Program-made: the position numbers and the translations under genes
Assembly (NCBI RefSeq): GCF_004359215.1
Contig: NC_090619.1
Coordinates: 354,777 to 418,776 of the forward strand
Length of the DNA: 64,000 nt
DNA from: Bremia lactucae
Lineage: Eukaryota; Oomycota; Peronosporomycetes; Peronosporales; Peronosporaceae
Direction: 5' to 3'
Notes under the pieces: model-generated
The model's database searches: none
What the model was told of the DNA's origin: nothing
Seen by the model: the letters and a program-made list of their open reading frames with translations, nothing else
In this document: piece by piece, positions 9,454 through 20,121 of the stretch
How positions within the stretch are numbered: position 1 is the stretch's first letter
Layout: the number at the start of each line of letters is the position of its first letter

Positions 9454-10469
9454 AGAGTAAGAACAAGGAGCAATGGCTGGAAGCGATGAAGAGTGAGATG
9501 CAGTCACTCAACGAACACAGCACATGGGCGTTAGTGGACATGCCACCGAACAAGAAGGCTGTTGGCTGCAAGTGGGTATTTCGGATCAAGCGCGATCCAA
9601 GTGGAAATATTGTCAAGTTCAAGGCACGATTAGTTGCGAAAGGATTCACGCAACGACCTGGGATCGACTTTGTCGAGACTTTTGCGCCTGTGGCACGCAA
9701 AGAGTCAATCAATACGGTGTTGGCAATTGCAGCAGTTGAAGACTTGGAGGCAGAAAACGTCGATGTTGATACCGCATTCCTGTATGGAAAAGTTGATGAG
9801 GAGATCTATATGGACCAACCCGACGGTTTTGAAGATCAATAAAATCCGATGAAGAAGTGTTTGCTGCAGAAAGTGCCGTATGGAACCAAGCAAGCGGCGC
9901 GGCAGTGGAACAGCAAACTAAATCAGCATCTGGAAAACCAAGGATTCAAAAGCACTTCAGCAGATCCGTGTGTGTTTATTCGAGTGTCAAGCGACGAATA
10001 CAGCATCATTGTAATCTACTTGGACGACCTAATGCTGTTCGGCAAGACTAAGGAACACATTACGGACATTAAGAGTGCGCTTAAGCAAGAGTTCAGCATC
10101 AAAGAGCTTGGGGATCTCAAGTACTGCTTGGGAATCGAGATTTACCGCAAGCGCGATGAACACTTGATCAAGATGAACCAGAAGGCATACATCAGGCGAC
10201 TCTCGGAAAAGCATGGAATTGAGAATTGCAAGGACGTGCGCACACCAGCGGACAACAACTCGAAACTGGTGAAGATGCCTGAAGAGGAAGCATTTGAACC
10301 GAGATTTCCGTATCGCGAACTGGTGGGTGCATTAATGTACATAGCGACTTGTACACGACCAGACATCGCGCATGCGGTTGGCGAAGTTGCCAAGTTCTGT
10401 GAGCGCTACGGGAAGTCACACTGGGTAGCAGCCAAGCGAATTCTCAAGTACTTGAAGACGACTAAATAA
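9440..10469 (+). pseudogene. copia reverse transcriptase
   Basis: Begins NKEQWLEAMKSEM (copia RT N-terminus). Then VGCKWVFRIKRDPSG and ETFAPVARKESINTVLAIAA in 9486-9842, and after a TAA at 9840, KVPYGTKQAARQWN and the active site YLDD (about 10018). Ends with the connection region TCTRPDIAHAVGEVAKFC. A frameshift at about 10466 separates it from RNase H. Confidence 0.88.
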
Positions 10470-10479
10470 AATTGGCATT

Positions 10480-10971
10480 GTGTTTAGCGGCGTTAACAAG
10501 GGAGAGCTTATTATATTTCCAGACGCAAACTGGGCAGGCGACTTAGACACGCGGCGTTTAACGACAGGATACGTGTTCTTCCTGAACGGCGGCACGATCT
10601 CATGGAATTTCAAGCGACAGCCAACCGTTGCGACATCAAGCACGGAAGCAGAGTACATGAGTCTATACAGCGCAACTCAAGAGGCAGTCTGGCTTCGAAA
10701 TCTGATAAAGGACTTGAAGTACAAGACTGATACGGCGACGACGATCTTTCAAGACAATCAAGGATGTATTGCGCTTGCCAAGAATCCTGTCTACCATTCG
10801 CGCACGAAGCACATCGATATCAAGTTTCATTTCTTGCGTGAGAAAGTGGCGAGCGAGGTAATTGTAGTGGAGTACAAGCCAGCCGAAGAAATGATCGCAG
10901 ACGGATTTACCAAGGCACTTCCAAGAGACAAGCACACCAAGTTTATCATGGGACTCGGCATGGCAGCATAA
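10480..10971 (+). pseudogene. copia RNase H
   Basis: The RNase H fold is complete, with acidic residues in FPDANWAGD, STEAEYMSL and FQDNQGCIALAKNP, followed by HSRTKHIDIKFHFLREKV and the usual copia C-terminus (ADGFTKALPRDKH). It ends at 10971, 20 bp before the polypurine tract. Domain intact, but upstream lesions prevent polyprotein expression. Confidence 0.88.
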
Positions 10972-10990
10972 GGGCATCACTTCGAGCGCA

Positions 10991-11003
10991 CATCAAGGGA
11001 GAG
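10991..11003 (+). other. copia polypurine tract
   Basis: CATCAAGGGAGAG lies immediately before the 3' LTR start TGTTGAAG at 11004. This is the expected plus-strand priming site and orients the element. Confidence 0.7.
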
Positions 11004-11223
11004 TGTTGAAGATTGATGTGTTAATCGAAAGTGTTGCGCTTTGTGCATATGCGTGTTGCATAAGGGATCATATGACAAGAATTATACGGAGAATTTGAAT
11101 GTGGAAAATATCGTGTGTTGTGGCTCAGTCGGGTAAGGCATGGCGGTGCGTCCCACTGGTCACCGGTTTGATACCCGGTAACGACAAAAAGTAAAACCTT
11201 CGGGAACTGGTGTTTGGGGTTCA
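11004..11223 (+). repeat. copia 3' LTR
   Basis: TGTTGAAGATTGATGTG to GGGGTTCAC, about 220 bp, matching 1711-1928. It contains the tRNA-like module at 11113-11185 (TGGCTCAGTCGGGTAAGGC ... GGTTTGATACCCGG; here the B box has GTTTGAT). The last bases and a 28-bp AT-rich filler (11224-11252) join directly to a truncated tRNA-Glu gene. Confidence 0.75.
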
Positions 11224-11252
11224 CAGCATATAAATTATATAATTACTAAACA

Positions 11253-11291
11253 TTGAAAGCCACGTATCCTATCCGGCTAGACTATTTGAGA
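11253..11291 (-). pseudogene. tRNA-Glu 5' half (truncated)
   Basis: Minus strand TCTCAAATAGTCTAG through CGTGGCTTTCA; the anticodon 3' stem and T-arm are missing and replaced by AT-rich filler next to the copia LTR. Confidence 0.8.
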
Positions 11292-11583
11292 ATGAAGCAA
11301 CAGTTTAAAATCATTTTTTGGATGAATAGGAACTTCTACCGTTTTTGCGGGCGCACTGCGTTCTTAACACGATACATACGATTTCATGATTTCGACAAAT
11401 CACGTCACACCACGGTGTGGAGTCGATGAGCTAATGAACTATCATACAATCCACGCCATAACAATGAGCGGACACGATGATAACAAAGTAGCGCGTGACT
11501 CGCCGTTTGGACGCTGCCAAACGTCATCGTCCGAACAGAAAGGAATAAAGTCAAGCTTGCAAAATTCATTCAAACTTCAAAAT

Positions 11584-11655
11584 TCCCATACCGGGACTCG
11601 AACCCGGGTCGCGTAGATGAAAGCCACGTATCCTTACCGCCTAGACTTTTTGAGA
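11584..11655 (-). tRNA. tRNA-Glu(UUC), inverted array copy b
   Basis: 72 nt. Anticodon TTC in loop CTTTCAT; the anticodon 3' stem is CTACG against CGTGG (imperfect). The acceptor TCTCAAA faces TATGGGA with mismatches. T-arm canonical (GGTTCGAGTCC), TTTT terminator present. Confidence 0.68.
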
Positions 11656-11944
11656 ATGCAGTAACAGTTCAAAATCATTTTGATGAATCAGAACATCTAC
11701 CGTTTTTGCGGCCGCACTGCATTCTAAATACGATCCATACGATTTCATGATTTCGACAAATTACGTCACACCACGCTGTGGAGTCGATGAGCTAATGAGC
11801 TTTCATATTATTCACGTCATTACAATGAGCGGATACGATGATAACAAAGTAGACACGTGACTCGCCGTTTTCAAGCTGCCAAACGTCATTGTTGAACAGA
11901 AAGGAATAAAGTCAAGCTTGCAAAATTCATTCAAACTACAAAAT

Positions 11945-12016
11945 TCCCAAACCGGGACTCGAACCCGGGTCGCGAAGGTGAAAGCCACGTATCCTAACCG
12001 CCTAGACTATTTGGGA
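11945..12016 (-). tRNA. tRNA-Glu(UUC), inverted array copy c
   Basis: Acceptor TCCCAAA/TTTGGGA, D-arm and T-arm perfect, TTTT terminator. The anticodon stem CGTGG/CTTCG carries two mismatches (same variant as 4292-4363). Otherwise the best-preserved copy of this array. Confidence 0.78.
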
Positions 12017-12308
12017 ATGCGGCAACACTTCACAATCATTTTCATCAATCACAACTTTCACAATTTTTTGCGACCCTACTGTATTTGAAATAAAACGATC
12101 CATACGATTCATGATTTCGCAAATCACGTCACACCACGCTGTGGGGTCAATGAGCTAATGAGGTTTCATATTATACACGTCACTACAATGAGCGGATACG
12201 ATGATAACAAAGTAGACATGTGACTCGCCGTTTTGAAGCTGCCAAACGTCATTGTTCGAACAGAAAGGAACAAAGTCAAGCTTGCAAAATTCATTCAAAC
12301 TACAGAAT

Positions 12309-12349
12309 TCCTAAATCGGGACTCGAACCCGGGTCGCGTGGGTGAAAGC
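12309..12349 (-). pseudogene. tRNA-Glu 3' part (truncated at gypsy junction)
   Basis: Contains the anticodon loop, T-arm (CCGGG-TTCGAGT-CCCGA) and acceptor 3' strand. The D-arm and 5' acceptor are replaced by gypsy sequence starting GTCAACGCACCCTC. Confidence 0.8.
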
Positions 12350-13980
12350 GTCAACGCACCCTCAACTGTGTTCGACACGACATCAGATGCATAAGCCTCT
12401 CGTAGGAGCACATCATTTCCGGTGTCCTGCATAGAGTTCGCAACTGTGCGTGTAATCCAGTCTATCCATGATTGGGGTTTTGCCAACCATGGCATGCCTA
12501 GGATGAGGTCATACGGACTCTCCATACCTCGCACTGTAAACTTCTCTCTACAAGAGAAGTCACTAAAGCTGAAGGCGAGTTCTACCTGAACTCGCTCAGA
12601 CTTAACGAGCGCGCCGTTCGCTAAATGAACGGTCCCTCTTCTCGCTTGCTATCGTGACAAAGCGACTCAAACATCGCCGGTCTCTTTCTTAGAGCCGCGA
12701 GTTTTTCAAAATTTTGTGATGCACCCGAATCCACTAGGAGGGTCATTACTTGGTCATAGCCTCGCACTTGATCGCTATAGACCAGTAGGGTTGAGGTCCG
12801 AAATTTCGAGACCACGGGGACTATGCTACTTATTTGTTCGACAACATTGAACTTTAATGTAGCTTTAGGGTAGGGCATCCCGCCCCTACTGCGCTCCTGC
12901 ATTTCCCGACCGCTCAGTGGTCGATGTAGAACTCATGCGTCTCACACGCTGGTTCTTGCCATCGCCCTTTGGGAAGGGGCCCTCTTGCTGGGCATCTTTG
13001 CCCCAGCAGGGACCCTGGCATAGCAGCGAGCAATCATACGGCCGCACTTGCCGCATTTATAGCAGACAACATCTGCATTGCCTAACTCCATGGAAGTGGC
13101 ATCTGACCTCTCCCGCTGACGGCTTATACAAAGCTGTCGCCGATGCACTGTTGTAGGATTGCTCCTCGACTAAGGCAATTTGGAGTGCCTCTTCCATCGT
13201 CGACAGCACCTTTCTGAAAAGGGCCTGCCGCGATAAGACATGCCGTAGTCCGTTCATAAACGTGGGCACCTTAATGTGCTCCGTAATCGGACCTACGGTA
13301 TTGGACGCCGACAGCGAGGGCATCTGTTGCATATAATCTTGCAGAGATCGCTTCGCCTGTCGCGCTCCAAAGAAGCGCGTCTGAAGCAACACTTCCTTGC
13401 TCGGCGGCTGGTATATAACGCGTATGTTTTCCTTAGAGATAGCCCATGTACGGAACGCATTTCTGTACGCCATAAGCGCCGAGTTAGCCCACTCTGAGGC
13501 CTTACCGCGCAGATGAGACATGGCGTACGACACCATCTCTGTCGTCCTTGATGAGCTGCGCGACACCGCATTGCTCCACGGCTAAATGCCAGTGGACAAT
13601 CGTGTGCGCTGCAGTTCCATCGAACTTGTGCGGGTCCAACCGAATGGGCCTCGGCTGATACGGCCGGGCAGAGAGCATATCAACAGTCCTGTTGAGAGCC
13701 TCGCTCCGAGCCTGCTCATGCCTCAGCTCATCCTGAGTCTGAGTGACGGCCTCCGCCGGCTCTGTGCCTCGGACGCGGCTCTCCACTATCCAAGCACGAA
13801 TGCCCTAAACTTTTCCAACTGAGCAACATGTTGCTTAGGAGGATTTCCCAAGAGCCTGGTCGGGGCTTGTTCACCAGGTCCCTTTGCCAAGTGCTCTGCC
13901 ACCTCCCGATGATTTTCGACGAGGTGGAAGAAATATGCCCAATCGATATTAAGGCTCATCCTCACGTACACACGCAGAGA
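12350..13980 (-). pseudogene. gypsy gag-protease relic
   Basis: Minus strand, 5' to 3': gag N-part (13971-13786 and 13786-13502, with RPIRLDPHKFDGTAAHTI), gag core (13566-13057, YAMSHLRGKASEWANSAL and FMNGLRHVLSRQALF), a zinc-knuckle relic CYKCGKCGRMIARCYA at about 13070-13020, and an aspartic protease with an intact active site VDSGASQNF (about 12735). The protease C-part is SPYDLILGMPWLAKP (about 12520). Frameshifts separate these pieces. The relic stops at 12350, where the tRNA array begins. Belongs with LTR 14016-14569. Confidence 0.83.
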
Positions 13981-14015
13981 TGTGGGTCATGGGAAGGATT
14001 TCAAGTGCTACCAAG

Positions 14016-14569
14016 TGTAGGCGGGCATGTCTTAATGCGACCAAGCTCTACTTAAGCACACACCATAGTACAGCGAGGAAGCGGATTGACCGTCTACTCT
14101 ATTGTGCCGTGAGGTAGTTGTGTTAGGCGCCTTAGCGACCTCACCCAACGTACTAAGTACTTTGGTAAGGTGTCGTCACGAGAGCGGTGATCCAACTCCT
14201 CGTGCGCACTTACCAAGTAGATAGTAGTTTTCAGACTGATTTATATTTAATCGTAATCGATATAAATACCTATTTCAACCAATCATATAATGTCATCTTT
14301 GTAGATAACAACAATATGTATTGCGAGCGTATCTTTCTAGATATGTCGCGTAACGGATGACGCTAGACGTCATCGCGAATGACGCTAGGCGTCATCCCTC
14401 CTAATGTGAATGCACCTACGTGCATCACGTACACAAGGATAAGCCATATATAAACCACACTTAAATGGTGGGTCTAATTACTTTTTTTTAATAATTGTCC
14501 ATCCCCTTAAGTTCACAAAGTGTACTTAACGGAGACTGTGTAACATTAGGGCAACTTGAGCCCGTTAGA
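14016..14569 (-). repeat. gypsy family-1 5' LTR (554 bp)
   Basis: On the minus strand the LTR starts near TAACGGGCTCAAG (14569) and ends GCCCGCCTACA (14016), followed by CTTGGTAGCAC and then the gag of 12350-13980. It therefore defines the sense direction of family-1 LTRs. Homologues: 43684-44134, 54519-55024, 59046-59598, and fragments near 25050, 25376 and 45462. Confidence 0.82.
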
Positions 14570-15049
14570 TAAATCGTAGCAAAAACGATATTGCCCGTTC
14601 GTGCAAAGTTGTTTTGGCTTCATTAGACGTGTAAGTGGCTCAATGGCGCTCGCGCAAGAAAAAATATATGAGCGGAACAGACGTAAGTCATACATGTATC
14701 TAATCGAAGATTTGCTCGTAGCTCTATACGCTATACTTACCGACTGACGTAGTCTCAACTATTACGAAAACGAGGCTTAAAGCTCTCCCGATAGGGCATT
14801 GGACGATGATGGCCGCACACGGCAATGCCTAAAGGCAGTCGAACAGTTTTAGGTTCAACTGCATTTATAATGCGGGATTTATCAAGCCTTGTCATGGCCC
14901 TTGGAAGGCTGTGGTGCCTGGGAAGCGAAACGTTGATAATTGTTTAAAAAGTTTACGCAAATGTTATAGTAAATCGAGCTTTGTACCATATATAATGAAT
15001 TGCCGTATGTGGCTACATTCAATTCAGTGTAGAAGTCGCATTCATGAGG
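14570..15049. other. No gene recognised
   Basis: Sequence between the family-1 LTR and the gag of the next gypsy element. No convincing ORF. It may hold degraded gag of the 15050 element, but I see no motif. Confidence 0.4.
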
Positions 15050-15437
15050 GCTATAGTCCCGTATTTGGCGGTCTTACAGATGGTTTCGAGTCGGACATCC
15101 GGCTACGTTCGAAGAGGCAGTTGCCATACCGCTACGCGCCGAGTTTGACTTTAAGCCTGCTCGCGTTAGCACGCCTGTCTACCGAACAAGCTCTTTGAGG
15201 ACATGGGCTCCGTCTAATAGAGCGGAACCTATGGACTTAAGCCTCGTTGAGGAAGGAGAAGAGACTCTTCAAGCTGTGGAACAGCATAAGACCATCCGTA
15301 GATGTTATATGTGCGGAAACACAAAACATTTACGCCCTGCCTGCCCTCTTCGAAATTCGCGTAAAGCTCGAATGAGCTCCAACTCCGACCTATACCAGAG
15401 ATCTGGTACGGTGCGGGAAAACGTCGATACCCAGTAG
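15050..15437 (+). pseudogene. gypsy gag C-terminus with zinc knuckle
   Basis: The frame gives FEEAVAIPLRAEFDFKPAR, then NRAEPMDLSL and the CCHC knuckle CYMCGNTKHLRPAC (about 15304-15345). The pattern (PMDLS followed by CCHC) is usual for the gag C-terminus of gypsy elements. The upstream gag core is not found. Confidence 0.75.
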
Positions 15438-15589
15438 GTGCGGGGCGCCCTACTGGGGAAGACCTATGCTATGTTAAACCTCAAGAAGGTGAGAATAAAC
15501 AGGACCTAGCCCCAATTAGCTTGGTGCTTAATGAAACGGGGTGAGAGTACAAGCCTGGCTTGCTAGTCGCTCAAGCGACTGAAAAGGGC

Positions 15590-15905
15590 TTTGATAAGCC
15601 GTAGTCAATTTCAATTGACTCAGGAGCGTCTTGCAATGATGCTCGACGCCTTTCCCTTGAAGAAAGTCAACAATACGTTGAGGCGCTTAGAGCGCATGAA
15701 GACGATGCAGTCACTGTTCGCTTAGCGACTGGGACTCGTGTCACTGTTCCCAAAGTTCCATTGAACTTAGGTAAAAAGTTTTTGGACTTTGACAGTATGG
15801 AACGCTGTCTCGTCCTTGATTTGAATTCGAGATATGATCTCATCCTTGGTATGGCCTGGTTAGAACACCATGGGCCATGGATCGATTGGAGTTTAAGACC
15901 TTAGG
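15590..15905 (+). pseudogene. gypsy aspartic protease
   Basis: Active-site IDSGASCND at about 15614-15640; flap region VRLATGTRVTVPKVPLNL; second conserved segment YDLILGMAWLEHHGPWIDW ending about 15890. A TAG precedes the active site at 15601 and a stop follows at 15902. Confidence 0.8.
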
Positions 15906-16139
15906 CGCCACGTGCAATGTTCCTAGCAAAGTTTTGGAGAGTCATGAACCCATCTTTGCTAGGCAACAAAAGCGCTATTGGCGCGGATCATTGAATGAGT
16001 CTGTCAGTGTTTTAGACATTGGCATGTCTGAGGTAGTAATTCTCCTGTTACAAACATTAATTCTGAGCCCGACTCAGCAGAAATAAGTGGACCGGCACAT
16101 GCTCCGTCGAGTGACACTCGTTATAATAACGATTCACTA

Positions 16140-16826
16140 AATGCTGAAAGCATTGTTGGCCTAAGGCCGAATCATCAAGGGTAAAATATTTCTGAGATAC
16201 GTGAAGTGGCACGTCTAAGTCCACCGAGTATGGTCGGCCGAGGTGGCATCATACTGAGTGTCAGTAGTGACACTGTTGGCGGTTCGTTAGGACCTCAAGG
16301 GTGCAATATCCCTGAGATACGTGGACTGGCACGTCTAAGTCAACCGAGTGTGGTCGACCGAGGTGGCACCATGCTGAGTGTCAATAGTGACACTACTGGC
16401 AGTTTGCCAGGGCATTTTGGGTCAAACCCTCCTAATGTACGTGAAGCGACACGTAAACGTTCGCTAGTTAAGGAATTTGAGTTACCTAACTCCTTGTCGG
16501 ATGTCAAATTAGACACCATGTCTTGTATAGAACCAATACAGTCTGAAAAATCCTGGAACGTGAATGGCCCGGCCTCTAAGAGGCGTATTGTCTCCACTCC
16601 AAGACAGGATGGACACGAAGCGTGTATACCCTCACAAAGTGATACGAGTGAGCAAGTACATACGCTTGTAAATGGCGTAACCGGTAACATTGAGGGGGAA
16701 GTTAGCCTTGCGGCAATCTCCTCGTTACCTGCTCTTTTAGAGATGGACGAAATGTCTATTGATGAGTGCGGTCAAGCCTTAAAAGCTGGTGACTTATCGA
16801 ATGGTGGTCATTCGACCTATGGTTGA
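16140..16826 (+). repeat. Protease-RT linker with three 120-bp repeats
   Basis: Within the open frame 16206-16826, a 40-residue unit (ARLS.PS.V.RGG...SV.SDT) recurs with period 120 bp: GAGATACGTGAAGTGGCACG at 16194, GAGATACGTGGACTGGCACG at 16314, and a diverged third copy at about 16434. The position between PR and RT matches the long linker of family-1 elements, but sequence similarity is not evident. Function unknown. Confidence 0.7.
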
Positions 16827-17039
16827 GTTAATCCCATCGTCACTTCTAGACGAAGCTGTCCTGGATAACACAAAAGCTGCACTTAGTGCGCGAAATGGGT
16901 CATCGATCTTTAAGGATCCTACGGATCCCTTTTATTCCTTAATTAATTAATTTCAAGATGTGGTCTGTAATAACCCACCATCTGTTTACCTCCGGATAGA
17001 GGTGTTCATCATCAAATTGACTTAGTTCCGGGAACCAAA

Positions 17040-18300
17040 TACTGTGTCACAAGACAATGGCCTTAACCAAGGGAGCAGTGTGACGTCATTGACGATTTCT
17101 TCCGTGCTAAGCACGAGGCTGGAGTGGTACGAGAGAGCAAATTTCCTCATTCGACACGGACATTTTGTTTCAAAAAGCCAAATGGTAAATGGCACATTGT
17201 ACATGCTTATAATAAGCTTAATGCTGCCACTATACCAGCACAAACCCGCATTCCTAAAAAGGATATTCTTCAGAACAATATCGTGGGATGTACAATGTAC
17301 AGTGCATTGGACTTAGTCGATGGTTACTACCAATTGCTCATGCGAGCTAGTGATATCCCGCTTACAGCGGTTAGCACCCCAAGCGGCATGATATGGGGGT
17401 GGCTGGTTATGCCACAAGGGCTTTCCAACGCCCCGGCAACATTTAATCGTCTAGTGGCGCAACTGTTTCGCCCTCATCGAGGTTATGCTCAGACCTATTT
17501 CGATGACATTTTTGTCCATAGTCATGCGGAGCAGGGTCGGTCGGATATGAAAAACCATTTAGACCATTTGCGAGCAGTGCTCGAGTGCATGCGCACAAAC
17601 AAATTGTATGCCAATGCATCTAAATGCATTTTTGGCGCAGACGAAATTCCTTTTTTAGGATGCTTCATAAGAAAGTGAGGCCTTTGAGTGGACCCCGCTA
17701 AGGTAAAAGCCATAGTAGATTGGCCGGTTCCTAAAAGCCAAAAGGATTTGCGTAAGTGGTTGGGTCTCACCAATTATTTACACAAATATAGCGAAAATTA
17801 CGCTGATATGGCTAGGCCATTATCTAATCTCCTTAAAAAGGATACAGAATGGTACTGGACTAGCACCGAATAGAATGCTTTTCGAGCAGTTAAGGATAGT
17901 CTTATCCATGCCCCGTTTCTGGCACTGCCGAATCAAATTGGCCTTCCGGTATCGTCTGTGACGCATCACATTTTCCATTGGCAGTGCTGTTACAAAAAGA
18001 TGTTGAGGGGCATGAACGTGTTATTGTTTTTGAGTCTAGACAGCTTAAAGTTGCGGAAAAGAACTACCCAGTTCATAACAAAGAGTTACTTGCTATGAAG
18101 GATGCTCTCGTCAGATTCAGAGTTTATCTGCTCGGCTCTAAGCCGTTTACGATTTATACAAATCACGCGTCATTACGCACGGCGACTAAGTCACCCCATC
18201 TCTCGCAGAGAATGGCCCGATGGCTATCCTTTTTTGCGGAATACAACTTCGAGGTGTAGTATAAACCCAGCAAGCAAAATGCTTTGGCTGATGCGTTATC
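17040..18300 (+). pseudogene. gypsy reverse transcriptase and RNase H
   Basis: RT (17124-17678): FCFKKPNGKWHIVHAYNKLN, YSALDLVDGYYQLLM, WLVMPQGLSNAPATFNRLV and the active site YFDDIFVHS (about 17490). Connection GLTNYLHKYSENYADM at 17760-17820. RNase H begins about 17940 and includes ESRQLKVAEKNYPVHNKELLAM and YTNHASLRT. Stops at 17676, 17871 and 18257 split it. Confidence 0.87.
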
Positions 18301-18399
18301 AAGCAGGCCGGATTATGAGCTCTCTCATTTACCGACTATCATATCGCCTATCCTGAATTAATCCGTTCGGTTTACGCCAAGGATGAACAGTGTGTAGCT

Positions 18400-19340
18400 C
18401 TGCTACGAGCTTTAAAGAGCTCGGATTTAGGTATTAAATTACCGGCACGTTTGCGTGCAAGGTTACATCGATTTTCTATCGATACCAACCTGTTGCTGTA
18501 TTGCACAGACATCGCGGACCCTCCGCGTGTCGTTGTTCCTCATGATGAGGATTTGAAGTACCGGATCCTCTATGAGGCACATGATAATGTCCTTGGTGGT
18601 CATCTCGGTCGAGAATAGACCTATGGCTCTTTCAGCCAGAGTTATTGGTGGCCCAAACTTTATAAATGGGTCAGCACATATGTTCGCACATGCGAAAGAT
18701 GCCAACGGGTTAAACCCTCAGCACATGCTGCTACGCAACTGGCGAGTCTTCCCATCCTTATAGAATGCTGGGAGTCCATTAGTATGGATTTTATTTTTGG
18801 GCTACCGAAAGATTGAGCCCGTAACTCCGGTATAGTGGTCTTTGTTGACCGTTTGAGCAAATGGCTCACTTAGCGGCCATGCTGGATTCCATTGATGGAG
18901 AGGGTACAGCTAAGCTGTTTATCGATCGCGTGTTTCGACAACATGGTTTGCCAGCGGCACTTGTCTCTGATCGGGTCCCCCGCTTCACGGGTAAATTCTG
19001 GAAATCAATTTTCCGAGTGCTAGGCACCAGATTGGATATGTCCACTGCGATGATCTGCAGACCGATGGGCAAACTGAACGTGTCAACCGCGTCATTGAAG
19101 ACGTTTTACGCAGCGTCTGTTCTCAGACACCAAAGTGCTGGAGCTCCATGCTCCCAGTAGTGGATTTGCGTTAAATAACGCTGTTCATGCCTCTACAGGC
19201 TATACTCCGTTCTATATAATCGGTCATACCCACCCGCGCGTTTCACTACGATACCACTGCGTGGTTCAGGGCTTGGTGGGGGAGAATTGGCCGATAGGCT
19301 TGCTGATATCAGCCCTGTTACTGTTCGGAAACAAGTAAGC
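18400..19340 (+). pseudogene. gypsy integrase
   Basis: The N-terminal zinc domain reads YEAHDNVLGGHLGRE ... CERCQRVKPS (18570-18715). The core starts ISMDFIFGLPKD (Asp, about 18783) and continues VFVDRLSKMAHLAA and LVSDRVPRFTGKFWK (second Asp, about 18970). The Glu region QTERVNR is frameshifted near 19072. Later sequence VHASTGYTPFY is at 19188. Stops at 18617, 18815 and 19158 inactivate it. Confidence 0.83.
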
Positions 19341-19386
19341 GAGTTTCTCGCGACGCGATTTAGTGTCTTAAGACATGTAAGGTACG

Positions 19387-20121
19387 ATGGCTGATAGCCA
19401 AGACAAACAAAAAGGACAAGCGGATGCCAAAGGCAGAAGCTGTATTAATTCTTATATGGTCGGAGACCGAGTGTTACTAAACGCTACAAACCTACCTACC
19501 AACTTGGTTTCCGCGGTCTTCATGACCAAATTGCGCCCGCGCTTTGTTGGACCATTTACGGTCGTGGCCAAGAAGGGCCTAGCTTATAAGCTAAACCTTC
19601 CCAACAAGCTGCGTACACACCCAGTGTTTTACGTTGGCTTGCTTTAGCCATATCGGGACCCTTACACGTGGACTTGAAGGCGCTTGCGCCGAGACAGGCG
19701 GTCGTGCTGCAGATTGTTGCATGCTCACCAGGATATCCAACTGGCCCTCTATACGAGGCTGCTGACGCTCCAGCGTCGAAAGACGGCCCAAACCGCCTCA
19801 AAAGAGCTCTCACCCGAGCAAGGACTTTACGAAGAAGTTGCACCTCGTGCCGTAGAGCATCAAATGCTTCCGCCGAAATTTCGGCCCCCTCCTGCGCTGC
19901 TTGATGCGCGGGGGAACCTTCAGTTTCATGTGGAGAAACTTTTAAAGCGACGTCGTCGTGAGGGTCAATACCAGTATCTGGTGAAGTGGCTAGGGTACCC
20001 CTCTTCTGAAAACTCTTGGGAGTTCGAGGTACCTCTTCGGCAAGATTGCCCGTACGCCGTTGACGTTTTTGAGCGCCAAGCTCAGGGTCAACTCGCGTCA
20101 AACGACGCTTCCCACCACTAA
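19387..20121 (+). pseudogene. gypsy integrase C-terminus and chromodomain
   Basis: 19387-19647 holds the GPF-type integrase C-terminal module (KLRPRFVGPFTVV, KLRTHPVFYVGLL). 19684-20121 contains a chromodomain (FHVEKLLKRRRREGQ, YLVKWLGYPSSENSWE) at about 19925-20025. The aromatic residues expected to bind methyl-lysine (Y/W in YLVKWLGY and W in SENSWE) are visible. A TAG at 19647 separates the two parts. Coding ends at 20121. Confidence 0.85.

Larger units (their letters stand above)
7264..11223 (+). mobile_element. Ty1/copia retrotransposon, nearly complete, 5' LTR missing
   Basis: Leader (7264-7444), gag-PR, IN, RT, RNase H, polypurine tract and 3' LTR occur in copia order (IN before RT). 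The left end begins inside the leader (TCTGGGAAAGGGGGCGC), so the 5' LTR is lost at the join with gypsy sequence. A short deletion removes the gag start codon (CATCTT joined to CCGGTTTC). Several single-base lesions split the polyprotein. Closely related to the minus-strand element at 1-1928. Confidence 0.9.
11224..12350 (-). repeat. Second tRNA-Glu(UUC) array, inverted
   Basis: Units homologous to the 1929-4819 array but on the minus strand: a 5'-half tRNA at 11253-11291, full tRNAs at 11584-11655 and 11945-12016, and a 3'-part tRNA at 12309-12349. The period is again about 361 bp. The outer end at 12350 breaks inside a tRNA and joins gypsy protease-region sequence. Confidence 0.92.
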
